Shown: positions 1 through 14,179, counted from the stretch's first letter. The stretch is DNA of 64,000 nucleotides from Mactromeris polynyma (GCA_032209605.1 JASFXZ010000028.1:9732981-9796980), one strand, 5' to 3'. Numbers and translations are program-made. Notes: generated by a model not told the origin, from the letters alone.

Positions 1-1564
1 TGCTAACCTATTTTATACACATTGCAATAGGATCTTTGGTAGACATTTGCAACGACAAAAAACATACCAAGGTTCGTTATATATGGAAGCATAAACTACC
101 CAAGTACCAAAACTCGTAGGTAAGCAAAATGAGTGTACGCCATTGGCCGACGACTGTTCCTAAACGTAATACTGACTTACATCTTATGACGAATGTTGTT
201 ATTAGTATGACATTGTGTTATTATCTTACGGAATTATTACTAAATGACAAACAGTAGTTGAAGCATACCCACGATAAAAATGTCAATGTCTCTATTCAAA
301 GTGAAGTCAATTGTTCTTTAAAGTGTTTCCCATTTACTGGTATAAGTAAGGTAGTTCGTTAGGTTCAAGCTTATGTCATATAAGCAAGCTATCAATGAAG
401 ATAATGTCGGTAATATATGTCATTTGAGATTCATTTAGGCCATTTACTTCTTTCCAAATACACGAACGCGAATTGTAGGTGAAGGGCACATAAGTAGGGT
501 TTTCGTTTAAACAAACGTGACACGAAATAATGATATATCAGCTACCCTAGTTTCGAAAGACGTTTGCTAGTAGTTTATAAATCTCATATGTTGTATGGTG
601 ATAGTTTGCTCGTGACAGCGCAGTTTATGAATGTTTAAGTATCATAGCAATAAAACATCAGAAATGTCAAACGTTCTTTGTCTTCAAGGAACCATCAATC
701 AGTCAAGATAATTATTCTGTCTCGAGACTTTCATCAGATGTCTTCATGTGGAAGAGGCATTAATAACAATTAAACATCCATATACACACATATTATGGTA
801 TGAGAAAGTAAAACAAGACTATTCGGGTAAACTCATTTGCCAAAATGACACAAATTATCAAGAAAAGTCGTCTATATCAAGACTTCCATCATTCCACCAT
901 TGATATATTCCTGACAATATTATACTGATCAAATCTATATTATAATTAGTGGACTTTACATGTACCATTTTCTTGAGACGATGACTTTGGCGCTACTTCG
1001 AGTAGCCCATTCGGTTGACGGTGATAGCAATGAGATGCTATAGCGCCTGAATAAAACTATTGCCACACGACCACTTTGACGTTTTCAAACTATTTAGGAG
1101 CTAAGGTTTGCTGCGTACTGCATGACGCATTCAGAAATCAGGACAAGCGCCTCAAAACTATCAGCACGGAGTTACATCGCCCGTGGACTCGTATAACACT
1201 TTCGAGGAGATATCATTAAAGTAAGAGACATAATACGGTAAAGATTTTTCACATTATTCAAACATAATCTCTTTTTATTCGCATTTTACACTGCACTTGA
1301 CTATAAGTATCGGATAAACATACGATAAGTTTCTGCCATAGAGAGTACTTCACGTTACTGCGACGCCATTCCATACGTCCTGACAGCTGAAGCAACATAA
1401 TGGCAGTGCAAAGTGTGTATTATTTCGTCAAGTGACAATTATTTACATAATTTAGTTGAAAAATAAAAATATAGAATAGGTGAATTTTCCAGTAGAACTA
1501 TTAGCGTGTTCTCGAATGTACTATGGAACATTACTTTTGTTTAATGAAACTAATTAAGAATATA
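1..1564. other. No gene seen
   Basis: AT-rich DNA without an open frame above 60 codons; no repeat recognised by eye. Confidence 0.6.
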
Positions 1565-1945
1565 TATATTTGTAGAGGGGCATATAGTCGCCGCTTCGTC
1601 CGTCTGTCCGTCAGTCCGTCCCTCTTTTCTTGTCCGTACTACTTCTCAGAAACCACTGACTGGAATTCAACACAACTTCATGGGAAGCTTCATTACTAAG
1701 AGGAGATGCGAATATTATCACACGGTTTTGGTCAGACTATTTTTCACAGAGTTATGGCCCTTTGATTATGCAACGTAGTACATATGGTACCATTCTTGTT
1801 CGGACTAATTCTTAGAAACTTTTGACAGGAATTCAACAAAACGTAATGGGGAGCTTTATTACAAAGAGGAGAAGCGCGTATTATCAGGAGTTTTGGGTGG
1901 GACTGTTTTTCATACAGTTATGGCCCTTTGATTATGCAATATATA
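1565..1945 (+). repeat. Dimeric ~166-bp dispersed repeat with CCGTC-rich head
   Basis: GTTATGGCCCTTTGATTATG recurs at 1751 and 1917, and AGGAATTCAACA-type words repeat with the same 166-bp period. The head at 1590-1625 is an impure CCGTC/CTGTC microsatellite. The GTTATGGCCCTTTGA word is common in mollusc noncoding repeats. Confidence 0.7.
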
Positions 1946-3860
1946 TATTAAACATTTTCAGCCATGCAAGATAATCAACAGTAAATGTTTGTCTACGTAG
2001 TACATGTATATATTTGATTATTTTTATGGCACCTTTCAAAATCACCTCATGTCAGACCTCAAACAATAAGCTTTGTTTTGTTTTGTTTACTTATAATAAA
2101 AAGTATTCAACAAAAATGACTTGCCAAAATGCCAAAATGTCAACACCATACTTCTCTGATCATCAGCTGATATGTATTTGTATCAACCTTCAGTCTTTGT
2201 TGAAAAGGTACGCATTGCATGGACAGCGGCACTTTAATTAATTGTGAATAAAGGCTTCTTATATCAGTAGCAAGATTCCTTTTTTCAGTTTTTTTAAGTA
2301 AGTAGGATTATCCTAGCCCAACATGTAATTAAATTGTTCACTATCTCAATTGCATTGTACATTTTTGTATACCTTTTTTCTTGGGAGATCCAGGACCTTT
2401 CCAGTGCTGCATATAACATGAAGATTTTAACCATCAACAATGTGAGATTTTCCAATTAGAGTATTGTTCGAAGTTATAACCATACTTCGGGGAGCATCCA
2501 TCGGTTCCACCGATATCCTTGTTTAATTAGTTTTTCCATTCGCGAAGAACAGAATATGTTGTACATTTGATTAAAGCGTTATTATAAGTATATGTATTTT
2601 GCATTTTGTATCTGGAACATCTATAAATATTAAAACAGCATTCATTCAACGTTGCTGCAAAATTTACTACAGCATCTTTGATACGAACGATTGCAATGTA
2701 TACCCGATTAATCATGTTGTTCTGTTATAAACACGGCTAGTCCTTGCGAACCCCCACTTTGTTAAAAATGATGACGATTTTTAATAAGTAAGGTTTTACA
2801 AACGTTTTGGATTGAAGTTGAAGTAACTATAAATTAATAAAACGCGCAGTTTTTACAAGATTTTACCGTTCCTAGCCTGTTATATCAGGACTGTTTTAAT
2901 CGGTTTTACAGTGCATTTGTTCGTATTAAAGCTGCCTTAGTCAATTAACCAATAACACTGGATACAGTCTGTTCAAACAGCTTAGTTAACGTTCAGATAG
3001 GTCAGATAAAGAAATCTGTATCCAAGAGCGGATTCACCCCACGACAGAAGTCAAGAACAATGGTGATAGTATGCAGTACGTGATTGCTGCAATGAATCAG
3101 GCGCGTCGTAAACCTAGGGTCTCAATAGTTTCACAATATAATAGGATCATTTTTCATGGGAAAAACATAAATTTGTCTGCAATTTAATATCGCGCTGTTG
3201 CTTCTGATTATTTAATATAAGGAAGCGAATACGCTTTCAAACTAATAATGACAATATGATATATGCAGAGGATATTGTTATCGCTTTATATTTGTGTATA
3301 TCATCAGATATCTGGAATGTATCACAAAAAACACCGTACTTTTATATGTCTGGTTTATTTCTTTATTTGACAAGGTGCCTTTCATTTTTAATGCACCTGA
3401 GATCATTGTGGAATTTCGAGTGTTTTGTAGTGAAAATAATCAATGTTCATCATAAAAGCAAATATTTAGCATTTCTGTTTGTATACATATATAACGGATT
3501 TTCCGGCGCAGCCGTACTAACATGGCATTGTTATTTGCATATCAGTGTTGCGCAAACCAATCAAATATAACGAAAATCACTAAACCAACTTCTATTCAAC
3601 CGAACAACGTGACCCTACCGAAATCCACTGAATTTAAGAGAATTTACCAAAATCCATTATGTATCTGGAGTGACCAGCAATCGTAACATATCGGCATTTT
3701 TTATGTTTCAAAACAAATGTTTACCTTCAAATTTCGCCGACCATTTTTTTCAATATATTTCATGTTTCGTCTGAAGTGCATTCAATGTGGTGAAAACCAG
3801 ATGTACAATTTTTATTTCCAATAGACAGTGCTCACTTGTGGAACAGAATGATACGCTCGT
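1946..3860. other. No gene seen; one diverged fold-back arm
   Basis: Three short frames (62-104 codons) have no recognisable domain. About 2600-2720 resembles one arm of the fold-back at 41350-42240 (GAACGATTGCAATGTATACC against GAACCATTGCAATGTGTAACC-type sequence). Confidence 0.5.
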
Positions 3861-4290
3861 ACATTAGACAATGCCTCCCTGCATAGACAGTTCATAAAAC
3901 ATTAGGCATTTGAGGAGGTACAAGAGTAAATACGCAAGATAGCAGATTTGTAATAATAACCAAAGAGGTGTATTCAATAATACTATATGCAAAGAGCCTT
4001 TATACGAAATACAAAACAAAAACATATATAAGACAGTGCCTCTCCACACAGACCTCCGGGAAAACAACAATTCACACAACGTAAGGCATTTGATGAGGCT
4101 CAAGGGTACATACATAAGGGAACAGGGGTGCGAGATGGCCTGGCCGACTTTAAGGGGTAACTAGAAGAATCAAAGAGGACAAACACGGGATATTATCAAG
4201 ACAGCTGACAACAATAAGCCGAAAGTGGGGAGAAAGTAACATGCACACTATATAAAGCGAAAGAATTGCACTGGGGAAAGGGAAAATTAA
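3861..4290 (-). repeat. R1 repeat, minus, with an extra partial unit
   Basis: R1 is the name used here for a dispersed repeat of up to about 440 bp. In plus orientation it runs from TTTAAATCGATTTAAACCCCC through CACTTTATATAGTGTTCATG, TTTCGGCC.. and CCTCCTCAA.. to GGAGGTCTGTGTGGAGAGGC and GTTCCCTGTAGCAACTTA, often ending in CTCTCTC. This copy holds most of the unit at about 4020-4290 and a second partial unit at 3861-3930. No protein is recognised in R1. Confidence 0.75.
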
Positions 4291-4639
4291 CATATTTCTA
4301 AAACACAAAGAGAAATAATAACCATACAGCGATGAACAGCATTGGAAATGTCATTAAAATACTGGGTTTTTAACTCAAATTCAATATACAGGACAATTAA
4401 AAGGTGCTTGTATGTATTTAAATGTTTCATATTGCCGTTGGGGATGAATATTTTGTAAAAGGCAATTCCTGTTCGAGTTCTTTTTCTTTTTTCATATATT
4501 TTCATTCAATGGTAATATATATTTATTATAAAACACATTGATTATGCAATCACGAACACGCTGTAACATGTAATGGCGAAGCAGATGTTAGCTGTTCAGG
4601 ATTTTAACCCCATGTGCTGTTCTTTTACTTGATGTAATA

Positions 4640-4905
4640 TTCATGTTCTGTTCTCCCTCCGTTCGACTTATTATTACTGTCTCGCTTGACTTGTTCGGTG
4701 ATGTATTCCATCCATAAATATGTTGTCCCTTGTTGTCGCCTTAAATTATCCTTAGTTATTTATGGTCGGCAAGAGCATTTCTTGCATGCCTGTTCTCTTA
4801 TATGATAACCATTGCACCTCCCCAATGTTTAATGTTTTATAGACTGTTGTTTAATCAGGGGACTGTGATGGAAGGCGTTGTTTGATGTATGTAACAACTT
4901 AACTT
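4640..4905 (+). repeat. R1 repeat, plus, diverged
   Basis: Matches the R1 right two thirds (GTGATGTATTCCATCCATAA, ATGGTCGGC, GCACCTCC..AATGTTT) and ends in a changed tail around GTAACAACTTAAC. It faces the minus copy at 3861-4290. Confidence 0.65.
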
Positions 4906-7900
4906 TTATGAAATATATGTTGAGATAATCCGATTTGTAGATCTATATTAGTCTTAAATTACACAACGAGTCGGTTTGCAAATCAGTTATCACAACAAAA
5001 CAATTACAAGCTACACAAATGACATGTAAGTAAAACAGACATAGTGACTTTTAATAGCCTTTTAAATACAGAATTTACATAATGTCGTCGTTATCTCTCG
5101 TGTAATGTCCAGCACTCGATGGCGATTAACACGTACATGTTTTCATTATTAACATGTCCTGGAATAACGGCATGGGTAACAAATAAGATGATATTGCCAT
5201 TTGTGTAAAGGGAGTAATTGTATGAGAAGAGGCCATGAGTAAAAAAAGGCGACGCTAAATGGTCTGATCAGGTTGTATTGTTTTGGGGCACTCACCTCCC
5301 TTTTGGGACTTTCATGTCTCAATGCATTTCACAAGCGCTCCTCGTGATCTCATAGAACGACACAGGACTGACTACACAACAGAGGAACAACATAGTTAAG
5401 GCAATACAAATCAACATATATTTGGTTAGGTTACATATGTGTTTACCCTGAGCATTAGCTTGCATCCTCATATTAGTATCTGACTTATTCCTAGAATATG
5501 CAAGAAATTTACTAAGCCTCGTAAATTCCCCTTACGACAATAGGCTTTAAACATGTACTGATTATTTGTAAATGTGACATCCCATGTACTAACTTACTGA
5601 TTTTGTTTTGTAAACACACAATCACAAATTTCAAAAGTGACTGCTTTGTTTAAATAAAATAATGCACTTATAAATCGTGTATATATATAAAGTGAAATAT
5701 ATAAAGTGACATTGCATTTCTATTTATATCTAAAACCTATCACTTTGTCAAAAGTTCATCGAATTATTGGGAACTTCTCTAGAGATTAATATTTCAAAAT
5801 GACAATGGGCACCTGAGGAAATACCATGATTAAAATTATTTTGTTACAATAATCGCAAAGTGTATCTAATAACGCTAGTGCAGTGAATATGTTATAGCCT
5901 TACTGTTGTGATACTGTACACATACATAATATCGACATCGTGCTGCTTCTTTGAAGAATTCTAGTTCATTATTTTTGTCTAATATTGCCTTTAAACAGTT
6001 GCCATAAAATATATTGCTTCTTGGAATCATAAACTTGCTTGTTTACGATGCGACTTTGATTACAGACATGCAGAGATAATGTGGTATATAGCAATAAAAT
6101 TATGACATCATAGGTGAAACACAGAACAACCTTGCAAACAAGTGATTTATATTATGAAATGAGCGCCGCTGTACGATTTCCAACCTCTTCGTTAATTGAT
6201 GTCATTTCCAGGAAACGTCACGTGTGACGTCACCATGTACTGACAGTAAGCAATATTTGCCCAATATGGCAATATGAAAACGAAGTGACCATATGGAGTA
6301 AATATTGATTCCTGACTGCGCATTGTGACATCACATGTGGCGTTTTATTGAAATGACTGTTGCTTGTTGAGGAGCAGGTTAATTGTAATTGGCAACACTG
6401 GTGTGGTCAACAAATCGCCGTAAATGACTGAACTACTTATTACTAAATATGTATGTAGGACACGGATGGCCCCGTGATGGGCTTTATTAAGTCAACATAC
6501 ATTCAAATTGAGTTGGATTGTAATCGACTGAATCAACGTCAACCTGTATTTTTTATCATGAGCTTATGCCAATATAAATTGACTCCATCCGTCATTTCAA
6601 GTTTTTAACCAGAAGCCAATTTTTCGCACGGACAGACGCAAAGACCGGACGGACACAATGACGGACAGGGGTAACACTTCATCGAATGGTGGGAGCATTA
6701 AAAAGGCGCAAAGCGAAAATATTCAATGGCTACATTGATAACAATTACGCGTAATTTTGCAATTATCAATATATGGTTTATTTTACAAAATAAATCATAT
6801 TGGACTCTGGCTGGTTCATTCTTCAGAACGTTTGTTGATATTACAACATTTAGGTTAGATGTGGGACTGGTGAATTTAACAAATAGGCAATGAACAGAAT
6901 TTAATGTTATATAAGCTTTCATTTGCTTATTTATCATTGAGGGACTGCGATATAATCATTTCACACTGTCTAGAGTGTTATGATTGCCAGAGCGTATATA
7001 GTAGTTAACCATTACAATGCTGCTTTTGAATGTGCGACATCCCAGGAGTACAACAGTCTGAAGTTTATTTTGCACGTATGTGAACTGCGATTAATGTCGT
7101 ACCCGTCGGTCCGTTATGGCAAATTATCACAATGTTTAATCAAGTTACATTGTCTGATCTGTCTAGATTTAAAATTTAATCACCATTAAGTTATTTACAC
7201 AGGCCACTAGAATCAGACCCAATAAAAATGTATAAAAAAGAAAATATGGAAAGTCCAAATCGTTGGGGAAATACCATGGTACATGAACTCGTTGCAGTAC
7301 AATTATAACGTTTCAGGTAGCTGCAAATAAGGCCATAATGTTGTTTTTGTTAAGCGTCAACTTCGGTTCGCGAAATCTAGCTACCTATTCACACACAAAG
7401 TCGTTTCGAAAAAACGCACAGCCAGATATAAGACAATGTATCATTACACATGTTTTAATGAGTAATAAACAAAATAAAAATAAACAGAAAAATCTGACAA
7501 ATTTAACTAACTATTTTCAAATGTGAACATTATCAAACTATTCACCAAACATACGTAAATACGACACAGAGGTTACTTCCCTTGGCGATTTTAAAACTTT
7601 CGAAAAGGTTTTTGTTTTGGTTCAAAGCGCTAAAAACCTAGGCGCACGCTTAACACAAATATGAAACAGCATGGCCTTATATGGTATTAATATATAAAAT
7701 TGTATACGTTTTAACGTGCAAACTTTTGTATAGCCTTTATAATATCACCGTTACTAGAGCATAGTGGTACTTAAAAATACTTAAACTTAAAGATGTTGGG
7801 ATCGTTCAATATTGAACTGATTCATTGTTTATTCGTTGTTTATGCTACGTGCATAAAAACCCTTCTTAGTGTATATGGTACGTGATAAGTCGACTACTAT

Positions 7901-9522
7901 TCACTCTCTCTCAGTTCATTATATGAGAATAATTTTTTTTTTAATTTTCCATATAAACACCAAGTTTTGGCACACTTTTTTTTTGAAGTTTGCTAAAATT
8001 CCTTAAAAATGTCAAAAAACCTAAAAAGCCCTATTTTTTCATTGAAATTCCTAATTTATGTACTGCATTCTGCAATATTTTTTTAAGTCTTTAGAAACAG
8101 TCGCTTTTAAAACGATTTACCAGTGGATAGTTAGCGTCAACTTGGCACTGGCTGTGACTGGTATACAACGATTTGATTCTTTGAGTACACAGCCAAGGCC
8201 AGCTGAATACTCCTGAGCACTGATAAACATACTTTGACTTCCTACATGTGTAAGTCGATATTGTCTCAACTTTTCAGTGGTAAGTGGTATTTTAGAATAT
8301 TTTAGAATGGAGTCCTAAAATTCCTAACTTGAGCCCTAAACTTTGACAAAGAATAACCCTAAATTTAGCCCTTTTTGTCAGAAGCTCCTGAAAAGTCGGG
8401 AACTGGTAATACTATTTCCACCCATATGTATGTTTGTGTCCCTTTTATGATTGCTTCCATGTATGTATATATTTCCATGTCTTCTTGTTCTTGAACTATT
8501 GAGATAGCCGTGTATTTTCCTTCATTACTTCGTCATGCATTTGCTCTAAAACATACAAAAACACAAGAACATTTATATTGCATGTTTTTGGCAACATGCT
8601 TATGTGTCATGCCAATTCAGGAGTTTAATACCAATATGACACAACAATTATAGCACAAAGTTTCAGAAGAGACAGACAATATATGTCAAAATGTGAACTT
8701 CAAGGGCCAGTAAAATGAAGAGTTCGAGAAAATCCATGTCTGAAATTCTACTTGCTTCTTATCATGCCTGAACAAGATTTACCGCAAGTACATGCAGCAT
8801 ACTTAATCTACATTTCAAAGAAAAGTGCCTTGGTACAAAATTTAGATCCCGTGCTATGGCACTGTTGTACTGCTATGCCATTATTTGTATTCAACCTCCT
8901 TATAGTATGATCAGGAGATTGGTATGACCTTAATGGAATAATATAGCCGTTACAGCTGGCAATCATATTTGAATGGGATTTGTAATAGGGCATTGATAAA
9001 AAATGGTTATTGAGAATGTTTTGATGTTGACAAAAAATGAGATTTTCTAGATTTCCTGGGGTAAAAGTATCCTCTTTGCATGCAAAGCGAACATCTGTAG
9101 TCCATTAGCCAATATGCAGTGGACTCATTAATAGCTATTTCCGACTCACTTAGTGCTATCAGAGCAGGCACAATGTTTGAAGCTCTTTTAAAAAAGGAAA
9201 TTTTAAAAGTCGTCTGCAGTTTTACATGTTCGCCATAATATGTTAATGGCCATTAGGAACGTTAAATGCAACGTGCATCCCCAATCGTATCAAGATATAA
9301 TTATCGTTACATTTGTTACAAAGATGAGCGATAAGCCTTAAACAATCAGTTTATTAGTAGTGAGCCTACACTGCCTGTGATATAATGATGGCTCCTCTCG
9401 AGTATAACGCCTGCACATCATTACCTAATGACCTGCTGATACAACAGTGACAGTATGTCTTTGTTTTTGGGATTGGTTGTGCACGTGGCATTTGGTCTCT
9501 CCTCCTCTCCTCAACTTTAATA
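4906..9522. other. No gene seen
   Basis: Apart from the repeat at 6165-6380, only short AT-rich frames. 6600-6680 has a CGGACGGACACAATGACGG-type microsatellite scrap like the head of the 1565 repeat. 7930-8400 is T-rich with recurring CCTAAAA/CCCTAAA words. Confidence 0.5.
6165..6380 (+). repeat. Dispersed ~215-bp repeat, copy 1
   Basis: Shares GTACGATTTCCAAC, ACCATGTACTGACAGTAAGC, AATATTTGCCC and GTGGAGTAAATATTG-type words in the same order and orientation with 45149-45362. Rich in TGACGTCA-like CpG words in an otherwise AT-rich region. Confidence 0.75.
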
Positions 9523-9923
9523 TTCACTTTCATCATCTCTTCTAATGTATTGATATTAAACACGGCAATACTTAGCATTTATAAAACATGACGTATTCGG
9601 GTAGTTTAATAGACTCTTTATACTCATTCAAGATGTATTATATCCATTAACCCTCCTTGGTTGTCCACCCTAGTTGTCCTTTATGGTCGGCCATCCATTA
9701 CTTGCGCACCTGTTCCATTGCGTATTAACGTTTGCACCTCCTCAATTTGATGTCTGTTGTTTTCCCGGAGGTCTGTGGGGGACATCGTCTTGTGTATGTG
9801 TAGTAATCTTCACTTTCAGCAACTCCTCTTATTTTTATTGAAATTAAACACTGTAATACTTCGCATTTATCGAATTTGACGTATTCGGGTAGTTTGATAG
9901 AATCTTCATACTCATTCAAGATT
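9523..9923 (+). repeat. R1 fragment flanked by ~113-bp direct repeats
   Basis: 9523-9635 and 9809-9923 are direct repeats (shared TGACGTATTCGGGTAGTTT and ACTCATTCAAGAT). Between them, 9636-9808 is an R1 fragment with GGTCGGCC, CACCTCCTCAA and CCCGGAGGTCTGTG. The long flanks are far beyond a normal target duplication; a local tandem duplication with R1 between the copies is the simplest reading. Confidence 0.65.
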
Positions 9924-11579
9924 GTTTGCTTAATATTTCTAGAGGGTTTCTTTCGTAGACTTTTGGCCATGTCTGTGCTGAAGCAGGATCATAATTATAC
10001 TTGGTTTTAAATAGCATGCTAAAATATTTTTTATAGTTTTATTCAAAACTATAGTTGCATGACTCATTTTATAGGAACTTAGAAATATACATTACGCATT
10101 AACAATAAGAAGTATCTTTGACATGTAATTCATATTCTGTGTTTAATGTTAAACTTTCAAATTGTAATTGGTCATTTCATTTATGTACCTGTCTAAAAAC
10201 AAAAATATACGTACTTTGAATAATAGCCTATTTTAACCGTTTAATCATTAAAACGTGATATGCCCATGTATATAAAACGCATCGAGGTATTCGGAATATG
10301 AAGTGTTTTTAATACTTGGAAGCTTAATAACATTAGAAATGGAGCATTGTTAAACTTGTTTAATGAAATAAAAGCCTTATTTCACATGAATTTGAAGTAT
10401 AAAATATATTACCTTGGGTAAACAAACCTCTCGTATTTATAAATAAATGTGCATCAAGAAAGGATGATAAATATTTCTGCACAAGAAACCGTTTTCAACT
10501 ACATTTACTTACATTTGAGAAATTTTACTACATAACTAATGACTCTAGATATTTTGCTTTCTCTACGTATTTAACCAGTTGTTTATTACCTAAACATATA
10601 TTTGTGGTGATTTTTGCCTCATCGTTCTATTGGACAATACATTGTACTTCTGCGCAAAATAGGTCCACTGTGTATTCTCAACTCATTGGTATACCTATTG
10701 GTACAAACTGTGCACAATCTGTCACATATCTGGTTTTGTATTCCTGAGAAGGATTACACATTCAGCCTTTCAACATATTGCAGACAGACATCATCAGTCA
10801 CATAAATGCCAAAGGAGACATGAACAGATATGCCTGCTAATGAAGAAATATAAATGCAATTGTTAGGAACACAGGACACAAACATAAATGATGATTAAGT
10901 ACAACCTTGGAGCAGTCCATAGCAAAACACCACACACAAGTTTGTTTAGTTGGTCGGTTTTCTCTAATATCTTAGTCATGTTATGTGGTATGCTGCTTGT
11001 TTAACTTCAGTGCGAGGTCAGTATGTTGTTAAACTGCTATAAGCCCTTAGTATATTACTCTCTTGTTGCTTTGTCTCATAATCCTGTTTTCGTTCCAATG
11101 TCATGTTTGTTGATGATGCTGTGTAGCTTGGCTTTCTTGTCGTAATTTGGGGAAATTCGGATTTGTAAATGTTGCCCTCCCTCCTCCACATTGTTTCACT
11201 TTTGTCATCGTTGCAAAACATATTTGTACTAAACAATGCAATATGCAAGAAGCAGCAAATGAACACTTGAACGGGAAATTGTTTAAGTATCGTATGAAGT
11301 TTAAATGCATAGTTATTTACCATCACATATTGATTACATATTTTGTCTTTCTAACTGTGGGAAATGTCGTTTTATTTATTTATCAAATGTTCATCTATTA
11401 CATTAGCATACTTATATCCAGATATTGCCAGAATATTTATTTAATTCAATATTGTAAACCTAAATAGGTGACAGGGAAACTAATGTAAATGAACCCCGAA
11501 TGGCGGGAAACGGAACAAAATCTTACTTATACATGTCGATGCACATTGATAAAAACTAAATTTTGAAAAGTGTGTTCGG
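9924..11579. other. Intergenic; Penelope fossil only
   Basis: Outside 10610-10765 nothing is recognised. Overlapping 69-106-codon frames on both strands at 11018-11467 shadow one another and lack a domain. Confidence 0.5.
10610..10765 (+). pseudogene. Penelope-like element reverse transcriptase fragment
   Basis: From 10688 the plus strand reads GIPIGTNCAQSVTYLVLYS, then a stop, then EGLHI. This corresponds to the GIPMGTNCAPLLADLFL block that is diagnostic for Penelope-like reverse transcriptases. The stop and the altered residues after NCA show that it is dead. The rest of the element is not recognisable nearby. Confidence 0.7.
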
Positions 11580-11847
11580 CCAACGTGATTTCAGATAGGA
11601 TGTATAGAAAACGCGTATGTATCAGAAAGTTCTGGTACAGATGTGTACTATCTGAGAGTAGAGAATTTCAGTCACAGGTCTGTGCAATGAGGAGGATGCG
11701 TATGAGGTTGCGCAATTATCTTTTTATAACACTGTAATATAGTACGCTCTAGCGATTTCATTAATCGATAACATGATTTTTTACAACATTGAAATATAGT
11801 ACACTGACGTGATTTCAATTAATCGATAATATTGTCATTAAATACAA

Positions 11848-12327
11848 TGCAATTCTGCAAACCGGACTCCTTCGGGACCGGTTGAAAAGTCCGGTTTGCA
11901 GAGGTTTCCGGTTTGTAGAGGGTTTTGTCCTTTTGGTGCTATTTCATACTCTTACCTAGGTTCAGGTCATTGTTTCATTGAATAATTGGACATCTTTGAA
12001 TATTACATGGCATAACCTCATAATATTTCTTTATTTTAGGAGAAATTGAACAAAGTTTAAACAAACATGACTGTCTATATTTTAAGAATGTACAAGCAAA
12101 CTTGAAGACATTCGCATATCTTTGGTTTTTGATGCACATGAAATAAAATGTTTGTTATGAAAAAAAAAAAGACTCGTTAAAGTGATAATTACTGCTTTTT
12201 GACAACATTGTATGTTTATGTTTTCGCATGGGATCGTATCTTTGAAACAAGCTATTTCAAACTCAACATTTCTCTCCATAATCTTATACAATTACCCACT
12301 TAGATTCGATAATAATCCAAGTACTAG
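11848..12327. mobile_element. Arm-1-specific ~480-bp insertion, pogo-like edge
   Basis: Arm 2 (around 62815-62850) joins the sequences that lie on either side of this block in arm 1, so the block is an insertion in arm 1 or a loss in arm 2. Near its left end (11860-11925) it carries repeated CCGGTTTGCAGAGG / CCGGTTTGTAGAGG phrases, like the subterminal repeats of the Tigger/pogo-type element at 54094-54999. I see no matching right terminal repeat. No coding frame is recognised. Confidence 0.5.
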
Positions 12328-13191
12328 TTTTTATTCAAATGTCACGCGTATCTTTATGCTACCCTATGCCTTGTTTGATTATATCCCCTTCTCCGTACCT
12401 CCATTGTTACTGTTCTACCTTTCCTATTATGCATTAAATTAAATACCATAGGATCTACACGAGCAAGCTTTTTAAGGTGAGTGTGTTTCCCATCTGCCAC
12501 GCTTCTTCATTTTATATCGAGAGCACCTAATACTTCGTATAGTAAATGTGATAAATTTTCACAATGACGTTTGCTTCTTCAAATTTCGTGGCAATTTTCG
12601 CCTAGTAATTAATCAGTTAACAAGACGGCCTTGAAAGTTGAACAACACTTTACAAAGCCAGCAAACGACATAAAACAGAATAACAAATTAGTTCAAAGGT
12701 GCTTTAGTTTACTTCTAAATTGCTTAATAATTAAACTCAATATTAAAGTGCGGTTTTATTAACCGCGATGGTATGGGAATATTCCCCGGGCTATTACATA
12801 TTGAAATGTTCGTGTGTGCCTTCAAGCTTGACGGAGAACAAAATGCGGTTCTGTTTTGATAGAAACAGCAGATATAGCTTTACGCAACATAGCACTTATT
12901 TACCGAAATCGGCATGGATCGGTACTGAAAGATTATAAACCTGTTCGCGGTTAATCTAATAGCACTATACTCATAAATTAATTTTTAATTAATGGGGTAT
13001 GTGTTCAATAGTGCCCAGTTATGTTCTATTTGCGGCAAAATTTCACGATTTAAGTGTTGCTAACCACATTATTACGTTGATATTAAATAAATTTGTCAAA
13101 GCCACGACGAAGGATATAAATGCTTATTAAGAAATGTATAATGTATATTGTTTGTTATGTAAAAGATCATTGATATGCCTATCTAATGTTA

Positions 13192-13365
13192 AAAGAGAGA
13201 GAAAAAGTTGCTACATGAAACGCCACGTACATAAGACACTGCCTCTCCAGAAAGACCTCCGGGAAAACAACAATTCATAAAACTTCATACATTTGAGGTG
13301 GTTCAATGGTACATACGTAAGGGAACAGGGGAGCAAGGAATGGGCTGAACGACTAAAAGGAAAAC
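13192..13365 (-). repeat. R1 repeat, minus, right-end fragment
   Basis: Begins with the GAGAGAGA edge and GTTGCTACATGAAACGCC, then AGACCTCCGGGAAAACAAC and the GGTACATACGTAAGGGAACA word. Its edge coincides with the start of the arm-1-specific 2.67-kb block. Confidence 0.75.
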
Positions 13366-13504
13366 CTGTTCATGAACAAAATGCATTGCTCAAACACTTC
13401 ATAACCGCTTGAAGATAGATAGTCTGATTTTCTATTAAAATATTCTAAGTGATTTGTTTTAGATATACTCTAAAAAATAGCATTGGAACTTTTCTTAAAA
13501 GTTT

Positions 13505-13695
13505 CTCTGAAACAATAATACATGAGTCCGATACAGGAATTTCCTATGCTGGCGGTAACTCGGCGCGTAGTTCAGGATAGAAAGTACCCGCATTGGACAC
13601 TCTTCTTTGTGGATTTGCTGAACATGTAAGAAAAGTGACAATGCAGTGTTGTAGAGGACATAATTTATGTATGAAGTAAATAAAAAAGATATAAC
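13505..13695 (+). repeat. R2 repeat, copy 1
   Basis: R2 is a second dispersed family. Shared words: GAGTCCGATACAGGAATTTC, CGGCGCGTAGTTCAGGATAG and AAAAGTGACAATGCAGTGTT. Other copies are at 39450-39620, 40140-40310 and 43345-43520, all plus. Confidence 0.7.
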
Positions 13696-14179
13696 ACCAA
13701 CATAATTGCATGGCTCATAAAGTATTTCGCACGTTATTCTAGTGTTCTCTTTACGTACAAGGTACAAACGAATTCCTTATAGAGAAAAGATTATAAGAAC
13801 TAAAAATTAATGCAAAACTGCACCATCACAATGTATTGTAAACGGACATGCCGATTTAGCACGCATAGGAGACCCTTCATAGAAATAATCTTGGAACATA
13901 ATTTATGTTTATATCATCTTAGGTTGTTGATTATGTTGTGTGGTTTAAGGATACCGAATCCATTTGCATAAGGGTATTTTTTGGTTATTTCACAATCTGA
14001 CGTAAATAATTTAGTTACTGAGAGCAAGGTCAATATATTTCATCATACCGGATTATATTCAGAGTTTTTGTTATTGTATATTTAATGGTTAATTGCTTTT
14101 TAATGATAAGTTACTGCCTACTTACTACTTAGTCAATTTTATGATTATAGGTTGTAAATCAATGAGCATATATAGCGGT

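Noticed and set aside
2381..2400. Second 2A-like NPGP motif on the plus strand
   Set aside because: Translation in all plus frames gives no NPGP; only the nucleotide CCAGGACC word is similar.
11018..11467. Three overlapping frames of 69-106 codons
   Set aside because: They overlap on both strands, lack domains, and sit in AT-rich intergenic DNA.
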